Positions 23,174 to 31,956 of a DNA stretch of 64,000 bases are shown here, one piece after another. Location of the stretch: contig NZ_JBQKGG010000003.1 of assembly GCF_052118925.1 (NCBI RefSeq), positions 62,001 to 126,000 of the forward strand, in the 5' to 3' direction. Origin of the DNA: Lientehia sp934351765. Its GTDB lineage: Bacteria > Bacillota > Clostridia > Lachnospirales > Lachnospiraceae. Each line of letters opens with the position of its first letter. Within the stretch, counting starts at the first letter, position 1. Both the position numbers and the translations under genes were made by a program. The notes below the pieces were generated by a model, which saw nothing but the letters and a program-made list of their open reading frames with translations, was not told where the DNA came from and did not search any database.

Positions 23174-23428
23174 TTGAAGGATTATATCGAGGAACGTGCA
23201 GTGGAAATAGCAGGGTATATTATTGAGGAGAAAGCAACGGTGCGGCAGACCGCCGGGAAATTTGGGGTGAGCAAGAGTACCGTACATAAGGATGTGACGG
23301 ATCGCCTTGTCCATATTGATTCGGCGCTGGCGGCACAGGCGCGAAAGGTGCTGGATCTTAACAAGTCCGAGCGGCATATCCGCGGCGGAATGGCGACAAA
23401 GGAAAAGTATCGTCGTCTTCATGGATAA
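23174..23428 (+). CDS. spoIIID: SpoIIID, mother-cell sporulation regulator
   Basis: An 84-residue DNA-binding protein that tunes sigma-E and sigma-K genes in the mother cell. It has the diagnostic sequence KDYIEERAVEIAGYIIEEKATVRQTAGKFGVSKSTVHKDVTDRL with a helix-turn-helix. The basic tail is RHIRGGMATKEKYR. I chose TTG 23174 because it gives the usual SpoIIID N-terminus and length and follows GGGGGAAG; a longer frame starts at 23078 but the extra residues have no family support. Confidence 0.93.
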   Translation: MKDYIEERAVEIAGYIIEEKATVRQTAGKFGVSKSTVHKDVTDRLVHIDSALAAQARKVLDLNKSERHIRGGMATKEKYRRLHG

Positions 23429-23511
23429 GGAACCGCAGTGTCCTGCCGGGCACAGACGGCTTGACAGACCGGCCTCCATCGACTAGACTCTAAGATAGAG
23501 GAGGTCTGTTT

Positions 23512-24501
23512 ATGTCGTATTCATTTCAGCAGTGGCTTCTTTTTTTCTATATTTATTGCTTCTTTGGCTGGTGCTTTGAGAGTACGTATGTGTCGCTCAG
23601 AAAGCACCGGTTTGTCAACCGCGGATTTCTTCATTCACCGCTGCTGCCTATTTACGGCTCCGGAGCGGTGGTCATGCTGCTGGTAACGCTGCGGATCCGG
23701 TCCTATGCGGTACTGATGTTTTTTGCCGGAATGATCGGCGCGACAGCACTGGAGCTGGTGGTCGGACTTGCTATGGAGGCGATTTTTGAGGTTAAGTACT
23801 GGGATTATAGTAATCAGAAATTCAATTATAAAGGTGTGATATGTCTGTCCTCATCGCTTTGCTGGGGACTTTTTACAGTGCTGTTGAATAAAGTGATCCA
23901 TCAGCCGGTGGAAGCGTTTGTGCTGGGGCTTCCGGCAGCGGCTGTGACAGTAACGGTCTGTGTGATCTCGGTGATCTTTCTTTGTGATACGGTGGTATCA
24001 GTCAAGGTTGCCCTTGGAATCCGGGATATGCTGGACGCCAGAGTGCGACTGAAAAAAGAACTGGGCGAGCTTCAGGAGGGAATTTCCGAACAGCTCGGTA
24101 CAATCCGCGGAGCGCTTGGTGAGAAGTCCAGTGCGGTAAAGGAACAGATGGGAGCACTGCTGGATTCTCTGGGAGAGCGGGTGGCAGAGCTGTCGCAGAC
24201 AGCCGGAAGCCGCATGGCGCCGCTGCTTGATACGGTATCAGACAAGCTGAGCGCCCTGATCCGTATGGAGAAGGAGGAAGATGCGGAAAAGGCAAAGGAG
24301 ATGAGCCGGTTCCGTGAGAAGCTGGTGTCGATCCGGAGTGAGGGTGAGGCCCAGAAAAAGAAAATGGATTATTTAAAGCTGAAAATGCTGAGACGAAATC
24401 CTTCTGCCAGTGCCGGAAAAATGTCTGCGGAGCTTTCGGAGCTTCGGGAGAACTATGAGAAATGGAGACTGGAGCGGAAAGAAAAACAAGAGAAGAAATA
24501 A
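23512..24501 (+). CDS. CmpB-type putative ABC transporter membrane protein with coiled-coil tail
   Basis: A 329-residue protein. Residues 1-170 hold five to six transmembrane helices of the 'ABC_trans_CmpB' family (FFYIYCFFGWCFESTYVSLRKHRFVNRGFLHSPLLPIYG). Residues about 180-329 are a long charged coiled coil with LGE/LSE repeats. No ATPase gene is adjacent. The true function of the family is unknown. AGAGGAGG precedes ATG 23512. Confidence 0.8.
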   Translation: MSYSFQQWLLFFYIYCFFGWCFESTYVSLRKHRFVNRGFLHSPLLPIYGSGAVVMLLVTLRIRSYAVLMFFAGMIGATALELVVGLAMEAIFEVKYWDYSNQKFNYKGVICLSSSLCWGLFTVLLNKVIHQPVEAFVLGLPAAAVTVTVCVISVIFLCDTVVSVKVALGIRDMLDARVRLKKELGELQEGISEQLGTIRGALGEKSSAVKEQMGALLDSLGERVAELSQTAGSRMAPLLDTVSDKLSALIRMEKEEDAEKAKEMSRFREKLVSIRSEGEAQKKKMDYLKLKMLRRNPSASAGKMSAELSELRENYEKWRLERKEKQEKK

Positions 24502-24753
24502 AAAAACGCCTCGGAATCATCTTCCTGGCGATATAACAGTGTTTTTTTGGGGGGGGGGACTCGGCAGCCGAAGCTGCCGAGCGTGAGTATGAAAAAGCTT
24601 GTTCATAGCAATCTCTCAATTGCTATGGCAACAGTATAAGAAAAAAATGTGTTCAAATTATGTTCAGACTATGAAAAAAGCATGAAGAACATGAAAGAAA
24701 TTTTACGGAAAGAGAAAAATCCGGGAGAAAATCCCCGGAGTTACAAAAAGGCA
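24502..24753 (+). repeat. Intergenic T7G10 tract with tetraloop hairpin
   Basis: Seven T (24542-24548) run into ten G (24549-24558). A perfect 9-bp stem CTCGGCAGC / GCTGCCGAG with a CGAA loop follows (24560-24581). Further on, CCGGG...CCCGG pairs near 24721-24738. No gene is seen in the 477-base gap to mreB. The G tract may be length-variable and the hairpin may end the upstream transcript. Confidence 0.55.
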
Positions 24754-24781
24754 TTGAAAAAAAGGGGGATTCGTATATAAT
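24754..24781 (+). promoter_or_regulatory. Sigma-A promoter of mreB
   Basis: TTGAAA (24754-24759) and TATAAT (24776-24781) are separated by 16 bases. The implied leader to the ATG at 24979 is nearly 200 bases. Confidence 0.75.
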
Positions 24782-24978
24782 ATAGAAGAATACGGAGTCG
24801 AGCCGGACATGGTTCCAACGCGGTGCTCCGGACAGTGTATCGTTGAAGATTCCGGACGGACGAGCCCTGAGCGGGCAGTTCGGACGGCATGTCATATATC
24901 GTCATATATCGGATAGAAGAAAATGTGTGAACAAAGACAGAGAGCAGAAAGTGCAGTTTCAGTACAGGAGGAAAACAG

Positions 24979-25983
24979 ATGTTATTATCGACAGATATAG
25001 GAATTGACCTTGGTACAGCCAGCATTCTGGTATATATCAAAGGGAAGGGCGTTGTGCTCAAGGAGCCTTCGGTTGTGGCGTTTGACCGCGACACCAATCA
25101 GATCAAGGCCATCGGTGAGGAAGCGCGTCTGATGATCGGACGTACCCCCGGAAACATTGTGGCGGTGCGGCCGCTGCGGCAGGGTGTTATTTCTGATTAC
25201 ACCGTAACAGAAAAAATGTTAAAATACTTTATCCGCAAGGCGCTCGGCAAGAAGACATTACGAAAGCCCCGAATCAGCGTTTGTATCCCCAGTGGTGCAA
25301 CGGAAGTGGAAAAGAAGGCGGTTGAGGATGCAACCTACCAGGCAGGGGCAAGAGAGGTATCCATCATCGAGGAACCTGTGGCGGCGGCTATCGGTTCCGG
25401 GATCGATATTTCCAAGGCCTGCGGAAACATGATCGTCGATATCGGCGGTGGTACGGCGGACATTGCAGTAATCTCCCTGGGTGGAACCGTAGTAAGCACT
25501 TCGGTAAAGGTTGCCGGCGATGATTTTGATGAGGCAATCGTCCGTTTCATGAGAAAGAAGCATAACCTGCTGATCGGTGAGAGAACCGCGGAGGAGATCA
25601 AGATCCAGATCGGCTGTGCCTATAAGAGACCGGAGCTGGTAGCCATGGATGTCCGCGGACGGAACCTGGTAACAGGCCTTCCCAAGACGATCACCATTAC
25701 TTCCGATGAGACGCTGGATGCACTCCGTGAGCCTGCGATGCAGATCGTGGATGCCGTACACAATGTTTTGGAGAGGACACCACCGGAACTGGCGGCGGAT
25801 GTGTACGACCGGGGAATTGTTATGACCGGCGGCGGAAGCCTTTTAAGCGGTCTGGATGCGCTGATCGAGGAAAAGACCGGAATCAATACGGTGATTGCGG
25901 AGGAACCGCTGACTGCCGTTGCCATCGGAACCGGAAAATTCATCGAGTTCATGCACGGACAGCGTGAGAAAGAGCCGGAATAA
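24979..25983 (+). CDS. mreB: MreB/Mbl-family rod-shape actin homologue
   Basis: A 334-residue bacterial actin that organises lateral cell-wall synthesis beneath the membrane. The ATPase motifs are intact: phosphate-1 IDLGTASILVY, connect and phosphate-2 IVDIGGGTADIAVISLGG, and the adenosine motif IVMTGGGSLLSGLDALI. AGGAGG precedes ATG 24979. It stands alone without mreC or mreD, as is usual for an mbl-like paralogue, so Mbl is an alternative name. Confidence 0.9.
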   Translation: MLLSTDIGIDLGTASILVYIKGKGVVLKEPSVVAFDRDTNQIKAIGEEARLMIGRTPGNIVAVRPLRQGVISDYTVTEKMLKYFIRKALGKKTLRKPRISVCIPSGATEVEKKAVEDATYQAGAREVSIIEEPVAAAIGSGIDISKACGNMIVDIGGGTADIAVISLGGTVVSTSVKVAGDDFDEAIVRFMRKKHNLLIGERTAEEIKIQIGCAYKRPELVAMDVRGRNLVTGLPKTITITSDETLDALREPAMQIVDAVHNVLERTPPELAADVYDRGIVMTGGGSLLSGLDALIEEKTGINTVIAEEPLTAVAIGTGKFIEFMHGQREKEPE

Positions 25984-26105
25984 AAAAATAAGCTGGAGAG
26001 AAAACAGGGCTGCCGAAAAGTCTTTGGACTTTTTGCGGCCCTTTTACCGTCAAAGATGGAAAATTCCGCTCTGTGTGCTGCACAGAACTACGGAAGGAGA
26101 GACAG

Positions 26106-28316
26106 ATGGATACCATATCAGGCTATGTCAACAAGATCGTATACCGCAATGAGGAGAACGGTTATTCGGTGGTGGAATTATTCGGCGGCGGGACGGATCA
26201 TACCATCGTCGGGATCCTGCCGCTTCTGGAAGAAGGCGAGTATATCCGGGCGGAGGGGATCATCAAGGCACATCCGCTTTACGGGGATCAGCTGGTTGTG
26301 GAGGAATACGAGATCCAGGAACCGGAGGACACGGCTTCCATTGAGCGCTATCTGGCGTCAGGGGCCATTAAGGGAATCGGGGCGGCTCTGGCGGCGCGGA
26401 TCGTGAAAAAATTCGGAACCGATACCTTTCGGATCTTTGAGGAAGAGCCGGAGCGGCTGTCGGAGATCAAAGGGATCAGCAGCCGTATGGCCATGGAGAT
26501 CGGAAGCCGGGCGGCGGAGAAGCGGGATATGCGGGACGCCATGCTGTTTCTTCAGAAATACGGGATCTCCGTCAATCTGGCGGCAAAGATCTTTAAGGAA
26601 TACGGACATGAGCTGTATTCGATCATTGAAGAAAATCCGTATCGGCTGGCAGACGATATCGCCGGGGTGGGCTTTAAGATCGCCGATGAGATTGCCGTAA
26701 AGGCCGGAATCCGGGCGGATTCGGCATACCGGATCAAAAGCGGGATCCTTTATACGCTGCTTCAGGCCATTTCCAACGGACATACGTATCTGCCTCTGGA
26801 GGAACTGACAAGGCTCACCGGCCAGCTTCTGGGGGTGGAACTGGAGTCTGTTGAGCCACTGATTTCGGATCTTATCATGGAGCGGCGCCTGGTGGTGAAA
26901 AAGGAGGAGGAGCAGACCCTCGTCTATGCCGCCAAGTACTATTATATGGAGATCAACACGGCAAAGCGGCTTTTGGAACTGGATTCGGTCTGGGCAGTGG
27001 AAGAACAGAAGGCGCAGTCTCTTCTGGCACGGATCGAACGGGAGGAAAAGCTTCAGCTGGATGAGCATCAGCGGGAAGCGGTTTTAGAGGCGGCAAACCA
27101 TGGCGTACTGGTGGTGACCGGCGGCCCCGGTACCGGAAAAACAACGACCATCACGGCACTGATCCGCTTCTTCGAGATGGAGGGCATGGAGGTGGCACTG
27201 GCGGCGCCCACAGGCCGGGCGGCCAAGCGGATGTCGGAGGCCACCGGCTATGAAGCCAAAACGATCCACCGGCTGCTGGAGGTTTCCGGTCCCCAGGAGG
27301 AGGTTCAGACGGAGGGACGCTTTAACCGGAATGAAGCAAACCCTCTGGAGGCAGATGTCATTATCATTGACGAAATGTCCATGGTGGATATTCAGCTTAT
27401 GGAATCGCTGCTGGAGGCCATTGCATCCGGAACCAGACTGATTCTTGTGGGCGACCGTGACCAGCTTCCCAGCGTCGGTCCGGGCAATGTCTTAAAGGAT
27501 ATTATCCAGTCGGAGCGGTTTCATGTGGTGCGCTTAACCAGGATTTTCCGCCAGGCGGCGGCAAGCGATATTATCTTAAATGCCCATAAGATCAACCGGG
27601 GAGAGCCGGTAGACATTGCTGTGCGGAGCCGTGATTTTCTGTTTATCCGCCGGCTGGATGCCAATGCGGTCATCAATGCGCTCATCACACTGATCTGCCA
27701 GAAGCTTCCGGATTATCTCCATATTTCCATGAATGAGATCCAGGTGATCGCTCCTATGCGGAAGGGGATTCTGGGGGTAGAACGGCTTAACAGGATCCTT
27801 CAGGAATATCTGAACCCGCCGGCACCGAATAAAGCGGAGCATGAGACGGGACAGGGGCTGTTCCGTGAGGGCGACAAGGTCATGCAGATCCGGAATAATT
27901 ACCAGATGGAGTGGGAGATCCGCGGGAAGGTGGGAACGGTGCTTGATGCCGGAACCGGAGTGTTCAACGGGGACATTGGTGTGATCCGTGAGATCAACAG
28001 CTTCGCGGAGGAGCTGACGGTAGAATATGACGAGGGGCGCATGGTGACTTATGAGTTTGGCGGTCTGGAGGAGCTGGAACTGGCTTATGCCATCACGATT
28101 CATAAGGCACAGGGCAGCGAATATCCGGCGGTAGTGATTCCGCTGCTGTCGGGGCCGCGTATGCTGATGACCAGGAATCTTCTTTATACGGCAGTGACCA
28201 GGGCAAAATCCTGTGTCTGCATTGTGGGACTTCCAGAGACATTTCTTTCCATGGAAGCCAATGAGACGGAACAGAGAAGGTATTCCAGTCTGGATAAGCG
28301 GCTGGAGGAATTGTAG
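26106..28316 (+). CDS. recD2: RecD2-family 5'-3' DNA helicase
   Basis: A 736-residue SF1B helicase, RecD-like without RecBC partners. An N-terminal OB-type region (MDTISGYVNKIVYRNEENGYSVVEL) is followed by helix-hairpin-helix repeats (IKGIGAALAARIV, IKGISSRMAMEIG). Then come the helicase motifs: Walker A TGGPGTGKTT near residues 337-346, Walker B IIIDEMSM, GDRDQLPSVGPG, and the C-terminal UvrD-like motif AITIHKAQGSEYPAVVIP. GGAAGGAGAG fixes the start at ATG 26106 and excludes 11 extra residues upstream. It acts in DNA repair and replication-fork processing. Confidence 0.95.
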   Translation: MDTISGYVNKIVYRNEENGYSVVELFGGGTDHTIVGILPLLEEGEYIRAEGIIKAHPLYGDQLVVEEYEIQEPEDTASIERYLASGAIKGIGAALAARIVKKFGTDTFRIFEEEPERLSEIKGISSRMAMEIGSRAAEKRDMRDAMLFLQKYGISVNLAAKIFKEYGHELYSIIEENPYRLADDIAGVGFKIADEIAVKAGIRADSAYRIKSGILYTLLQAISNGHTYLPLEELTRLTGQLLGVELESVEPLISDLIMERRLVVKKEEEQTLVYAAKYYYMEINTAKRLLELDSVWAVEEQKAQSLLARIEREEKLQLDEHQREAVLEAANHGVLVVTGGPGTGKTTTITALIRFFEMEGMEVALAAPTGRAAKRMSEATGYEAKTIHRLLEVSGPQEEVQTEGRFNRNEANPLEADVIIIDEMSMVDIQLMESLLEAIASGTRLILVGDRDQLPSVGPGNVLKDIIQSERFHVVRLTRIFRQAAASDIILNAHKINRGEPVDIAVRSRDFLFIRRLDANAVINALITLICQKLPDYLHISMNEIQVIAPMRKGILGVERLNRILQEYLNPPAPNKAEHETGQGLFREGDKVMQIRNNYQMEWEIRGKVGTVLDAGTGVFNGDIGVIREINSFAEELTVEYDEGRMVTYEFGGLEELELAYAITIHKAQGSEYPAVVIPLLSGPRMLMTRNLLYTAVTRAKSCVCIVGLPETFLSMEANETEQRRYSSLDKRLEEL

Positions 28317-28364
28317 AAAAAAGTATGAGGTACATAGCCGGGAAACGGCAGGGAGGAGGCACAC

Positions 28365-29069
28365 ATGAAACGGCTGGATGAGATTTTGTTTCCGAGAAAT
28401 TGCCTGCTTTGCGGACGGGAGCTTACATGGGCCGATCCCGATGTCTGCTGGGATTGCCAGGGAGAGAAGCTTTCACTGGTCGAGGAGCCGGTCTGCCTGT
28501 GCTGCGGAAAGGAAATTTCCGGAGACAGCTGGCGCTGCCCGGACTGCCGGAAGAACCGGCGGAGCTATTATGGCGGTATGGCAGTGTACAATTATAATGA
28601 TGCGATGCGGACACTGATAGGCCTGCTAAAATATAAAAACCGGCGGCGGGCCGCCGAGTTTCTGGCCCAGCGTTATTATAAGCACTGCGGAATACAGACC
28701 ATAAATCTGTTCCCTGATGCGCTCGTTCCGGTGCCGCTTTATAAGAGAAAAAAGAGAGAGCGAGGCTATAACCAGGCGGAACTGCTGGCAAAGAAGATCG
28801 GGGAGATGCTGGAGATTCCGGTGGAAAATCTGCTGGAGCGGGTGGAGGATACTGCGGCTCAGAAGGATCTGAGTTACGAGGAACGGCTGGAAAATGAGAA
28901 GCATGCGTTCCGCGCGGTGAAGGATCTGCATGAGTATTCTTGCCTGGTTCTGATCGATGATATTTACACCACCGGTGCCACAGCGGAGAGCTGTACCAGA
29001 GCGCTTCTGGAGGCGGGAGCGGGAAGGGTTTATCTGGGGAACATTGCAATTACCATGAGAGGAAAATAA
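28365..29069 (+). CDS. comF: ComF-family phosphoribosyltransferase-like protein
   Basis: A 234-residue ComF-type protein. Zinc-finger cysteines come first (CLLCGRELTWADPDVCWDCQG and CLCCGKE...CPDC). A phosphoribosyltransferase fold follows, with the PRPP-binding loop VLIDDIYTTGATAESC near residues 191-206. In competent bacteria ComF helps DNA uptake; in many Clostridia its role is uncertain. The start follows GGGAGGAGG. It is separated from recD2 by 48 bases and may be cotranscribed. Confidence 0.9.
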   Translation: MKRLDEILFPRNCLLCGRELTWADPDVCWDCQGEKLSLVEEPVCLCCGKEISGDSWRCPDCRKNRRSYYGGMAVYNYNDAMRTLIGLLKYKNRRRAAEFLAQRYYKHCGIQTINLFPDALVPVPLYKRKKRERGYNQAELLAKKIGEMLEIPVENLLERVEDTAAQKDLSYEERLENEKHAFRAVKDLHEYSCLVLIDDIYTTGATAESCTRALLEAGAGRVYLGNIAITMRGK

Positions 29070-29083
29070 AGCAAAGCCGGAAA

Positions 29084-29113
29084 CGTATAGGACTGGCAGA
29101 GCCTCGCGTATAC
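29084..29113 (+). promoter_or_regulatory. Sigma-E-like promoter of spoIID
   Basis: CGTATAG (29084-29090) and CGTATACT (29106-29113), 15 bases apart, resemble sigma-E -35 and -10 boxes. spoIID is a sigma-E gene in Bacillus and Clostridia. The match is moderate. Confidence 0.45.
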
Positions 29114-29150
29114 TGTAAGGAGGATCCTCGGAAATTGTCCGGAGGCATTT

Positions 29151-30089
29151 ATGAAGCGGAAGATCCTTGCGGCAGCTGTCTGCTGCCTGCTGATTCCTTA
29201 TGTGATCACGTTGCTTGCGGCCGGAAAACAGAACCGGAAAAATAACGGACAGAAGCCGGAGAGCGGCCGTGTGGTGCTCTGCCAGGGCGAGCCGGACAGA
29301 CAGATGGATCTGGAGCAGTATGCGCTTGCCATGGCGGCGGCGCAGATTCCGGCGGAATATGAGAAAGAGGCAGTCAAGGCGCAGATTATTCTGGCGCGGA
29401 CATATATTTATAAGAAGCTTTCCGGCAGAAGCCTGATGGACGAAGCAGAGCTTGGAACAGAAGCATGGAAGGAAACAGAGCGTACAGAGGCATGGGGAAG
29501 CACTGCCGGGGAGGCGGAGAAAAAATTTCAGGCGGCACTCTCGGAGACGGAGGGTATGGTGCTGACTTGTAATGGAACGCTGATCGACAGCGTGTTTCAC
29601 AGACGGAGCGCCGGAAAAACCAGGGACGGAGGCGTGAGCTTTCCTTATCTGAGATCTGTGGACAGCTCCTGGGATCTGCCGGAAAAGGAACAGCCTCCAA
29701 TCAATGGGGCAGCCGGAACCTGGTTCCCGGCGGCGGAGCTGGCGAAAAAACTGAGGACAGTCCGCGGGCAGGAAATTCCGGAGCAGCTGGCAGCGGAGCT
29801 TCAGATCATCGGGAGAGATGAGGCCGGATATGTAACCAGCGCGGTGCTCGGCACAGAAACGTATTCCGGCGATGAGATCGCGGAGGCACTTTCCCTTTCG
29901 TCTCCGGCCTTTACCATCAGCCGGTCGGGAAACGTGCTGTGGATCACAGCAAAAGGCGAGGGACACGGGTATGGCATGAGTCAGACCGGGGCTCAGTATC
30001 TGGCAGAAGCCGGGCAGACTGCGCAGGAAATCCTTTTTTATTATTTTCAGAATGTGACCATTGAAATCCAGCCAAAAGCTGGAAGTTAA
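29151..30089 (+). CDS. spoIID: SpoIID, engulfment peptidoglycan lytic transglycosylase
   Basis: A 312-residue SpoIID/LytB protein. It starts with a signal anchor (residues about 3-22) and has the conserved core AMAAAQIPAEYEKEAVKAQIILARTYIYKK, which carries the catalytic Glu. HRRSAGKTRDGGVSF and the C-terminal block GEGHGYGMSQTGAQYLAEAG follow. It cuts glycan strands to drive engulfment of the forespore by the mother cell. It sits directly before spoIIQ, as is usual in Clostridia. Confidence 0.93.
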   Translation: MKRKILAAAVCCLLIPYVITLLAAGKQNRKNNGQKPESGRVVLCQGEPDRQMDLEQYALAMAAAQIPAEYEKEAVKAQIILARTYIYKKLSGRSLMDEAELGTEAWKETERTEAWGSTAGEAEKKFQAALSETEGMVLTCNGTLIDSVFHRRSAGKTRDGGVSFPYLRSVDSSWDLPEKEQPPINGAAGTWFPAAELAKKLRTVRGQEIPEQLAAELQIIGRDEAGYVTSAVLGTETYSGDEIAEALSLSSPAFTISRSGNVLWITAKGEGHGYGMSQTGAQYLAEAGQTAQEILFYYFQNVTIEIQPKAGS

Positions 30090-30094
30090 TTTTT

Positions 30095-30123
30095 GAATAG
30101 GACACGGTAATCGGGCAAAACTA
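30095..30123 (+). promoter_or_regulatory. Sigma-F promoter of spoIIQ
   Basis: GAATA (30095-30099) and GGCAAAACTA (30114-30123) are 14 bases apart. The second box fits the sigma-F -10 consensus GGnnAnAMTR at every position, and the first differs from GYATA at one. spoIIQ is a forespore sigma-F gene, so sequence and context agree. Confidence 0.75.
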
Positions 30124-30140
30124 ATACCGAGGTGATTATC

Positions 30141-30941
30141 GTGAAAAAAAAGCAAGGATTGCTGGTCATGCTGCTGGGGTGTCTGGTAAGTGTAACTGCC
30201 ATCGCCGGAGTTCTGGCGTGGCAGAAGCCCGGGACGAAAGACGGGGAGAGCCGGAGTTACCTGGAATCCGGAGAAACGTCTGAACAGCTTCTGTGGAATG
30301 ACGAAACAACAGTGACAAAGGAAGAAACGAAGCAGGAGACAGAACAAACGAACGAGGAAACGCAGAAGCCGGGCGGTATCCTACAGGAAGCACAGGCGGA
30401 AACAGAGACGGAAGCAGAGACGGAAAACGAACAGCCGGCTGCCCCGGGTCCGGAGATGGCTGTGGCAGAAACGGAGGAAACCGATGGCGAAGCGCCTGCG
30501 GCGGCAGAGGAGGTCCGTGCGGTGGCATACGATGGGACAAGCCGCCTGATCTGGCCGGTGGAGGGAAACGTCCTTCTGGATTATTCCATGGAACACACCA
30601 TTTATTTCCCAACGCTGGACGAGTATAAGTGCAGTCCCGCGGTACTTCTTCAGGGAGAGGCCGGGACCCCGGTAAAGGCTCCGGCAGACGCACTGGTAAA
30701 GACCGTTGGAAGTGACGAGGAGCTGGGAAATTATGTAACCCTGGATCTGGGGAACGGTTATGAAGCGGTCTGCGGACAGCTTGAGGAGCCTGCGCTTTCC
30801 GAAGGTGATTTCGTGGAAGCGGGCAGTGTCATCGGAACCCTGGCCGAGCCGACAAAGTATTATGTGGTGGAGGGCACCAGCCTGTATTTTGAAGTGACAA
30901 AAGACGGAGCGCCCATAGATCCGCTGGAGCTGATGCAGTAA
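30141..30941 (+). CDS. spoIIQ: SpoIIQ-like forespore channel protein with degenerate LytM domain
   Basis: A 266-residue protein with an N-terminal transmembrane anchor (residues about 5-24) and a long Thr/Glu-rich linker (about 35-125). It ends in an M23/LytM fold (LIWPVEGNVLLDYS, GTPVKAPADALV, GNGYEAVCGQLE, LYFEVTKDGAPIDP). The zinc ligands of active M23 peptidases are missing: the usual HxxxD region reads YKCSPAVLLQGEAG, and the usual HxH reads LYFEV. It is thus a structural partner of SpoIIIAH in the engulfment channel and not an enzyme. I chose GTG 30141 after GAGGTGA; GTG 30132 is in frame. Confidence 0.87.
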   Translation: MKKKQGLLVMLLGCLVSVTAIAGVLAWQKPGTKDGESRSYLESGETSEQLLWNDETTVTKEETKQETEQTNEETQKPGGILQEAQAETETEAETENEQPAAPGPEMAVAETEETDGEAPAAAEEVRAVAYDGTSRLIWPVEGNVLLDYSMEHTIYFPTLDEYKCSPAVLLQGEAGTPVKAPADALVKTVGSDEELGNYVTLDLGNGYEAVCGQLEEPALSEGDFVEAGSVIGTLAEPTKYYVVEGTSLYFEVTKDGAPIDPLELMQ

Positions 30942-31084
30942 AAGGGCATCATGCGGTCTGCTGCGCGTAAAATGACAGAACGCCGCCCTGGATTCCGGAC
31001 TGCTTCTCATCGGAAGTACAATTCCCCGGAAGCCGGGACGGCGTGAAGCATTCAGTATAAAAAGGGAAGGCAGAGTTTTAAAGC

Positions 31085-31678
31085 ATGGCGAGGAAAAGTA
31101 CAAGAAACACAAGAGGAAGGATTGTTGCGGCGGCCTGGAAGCTGTTTTATGAGCAGGGCTATGAGGATACGACGGTGGAGGAGATCATTGTGGCTTCTCA
31201 CACCTCAAAAGGTTCCTTTTACCATTATTTTGACGGGAAGGATGCGCTGCTCAGCACACTGAGTACGTTGTTTGATGAAAAATACGAGGAGCTGGAGGAT
31301 TCCTTTCCGGAGGATATGGGTGCCATGGAGAAGCTTTTGTTTCTTAATGAAGAGCTGTTTGACATGATCGAAAACAGCGTTTCCATGGAGCTTTTGTCCC
31401 GGCTTCTTTCAACCCAGCTTGTTACCTCCGGAGAGAAGCATCTTCTGGATCACAGCCGTACCTATTACCGGCTTCTCCGGAAAATCATAGTGGAGGGACA
31501 GAAAAGCGGAGAGCTTGGAACGGCCATGAGTGCAGGCGAGATGGTGAAGCTTTATGCGCTCTGTGAGCGGGCACTGATGTATGACTGGTGTCTGTGCAGC
31601 GGAGAATATTCTCTGAAGCAGTATGCACAGCGAATGATGCCGGTATTTTTGAGCGGATTCCCTGCACCGCAGAGTTGA
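31085..31678 (+). CDS. TetR/AcrR-family regulator
   Basis: A 197-residue regulator. The N-terminal helix-turn-helix is clear (TRGRIVAAAWKLFYEQGYEDTTVEEIIVASHTSKGSFYHYFDGKDALL, residues 8-55) and is followed by a helical effector domain. It lies upstream of and collinear with the sodium symporter but has a hairpin and a promoter between, so it may regulate that gene or act alone. Ligand unknown. Confidence 0.87.
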   Translation: MARKSTRNTRGRIVAAAWKLFYEQGYEDTTVEEIIVASHTSKGSFYHYFDGKDALLSTLSTLFDEKYEELEDSFPEDMGAMEKLLFLNEELFDMIENSVSMELLSRLLSTQLVTSGEKHLLDHSRTYYRLLRKIIVEGQKSGELGTAMSAGEMVKLYALCERALMYDWCLCSGEYSLKQYAQRMMPVFLSGFPAPQS

Positions 31679-31803
31679 TCAGAGGAAACAGACAGCTTTT
31701 TATGCAGCAGGATTGCAGACCAAAAGATAGCGGGAGCTTCCATGAGAAAGCTGTGTATCAATAAAAATACAAACAAGACTATAAATAGAATAAAAATCGT
31801 ACA

Positions 31804-31845
31804 GCCGATTTTCTTTGATAATACACGGATAATCGGCATTTTATT
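31804..31845 (+). terminator. Possible terminator after the TetR gene
   Basis: GCCGATT (31804-31810) pairs with AATCGGC (31831-31837) across a 20-base loop and is followed by ATTTTATT. The long loop makes it a weak candidate. Confidence 0.45.
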
Positions 31846-31882
31846 ATAAAAAAGTACAGGATATGGTCTATACCTCGTTCTG

Positions 31883-31911
31883 TATTGCGTGCAGAAAAAA
31901 CCTGTGTTATA
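31883..31911 (+). promoter_or_regulatory. Promoter of the PutP-type symporter
   Basis: TTGCGT (31883-31888) and TATACT (31906-31911) have a 17-base spacer, with TG one base before the -10 box. Confidence 0.6.
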
Positions 31912-31956
31912 CTGATGCCGTTGCCCGAAAACGGGCGGAGAACGGAGGAACAAGCT

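Noticed and set aside
28626..30347. 573-codon minus-strand open frame antisense to comF, spoIID and spoIIQ
   Set aside because: It lies opposite clearly real genes, has no ribosome site or recognisable domain, and its composition is that of a reversed GC-rich coding frame.
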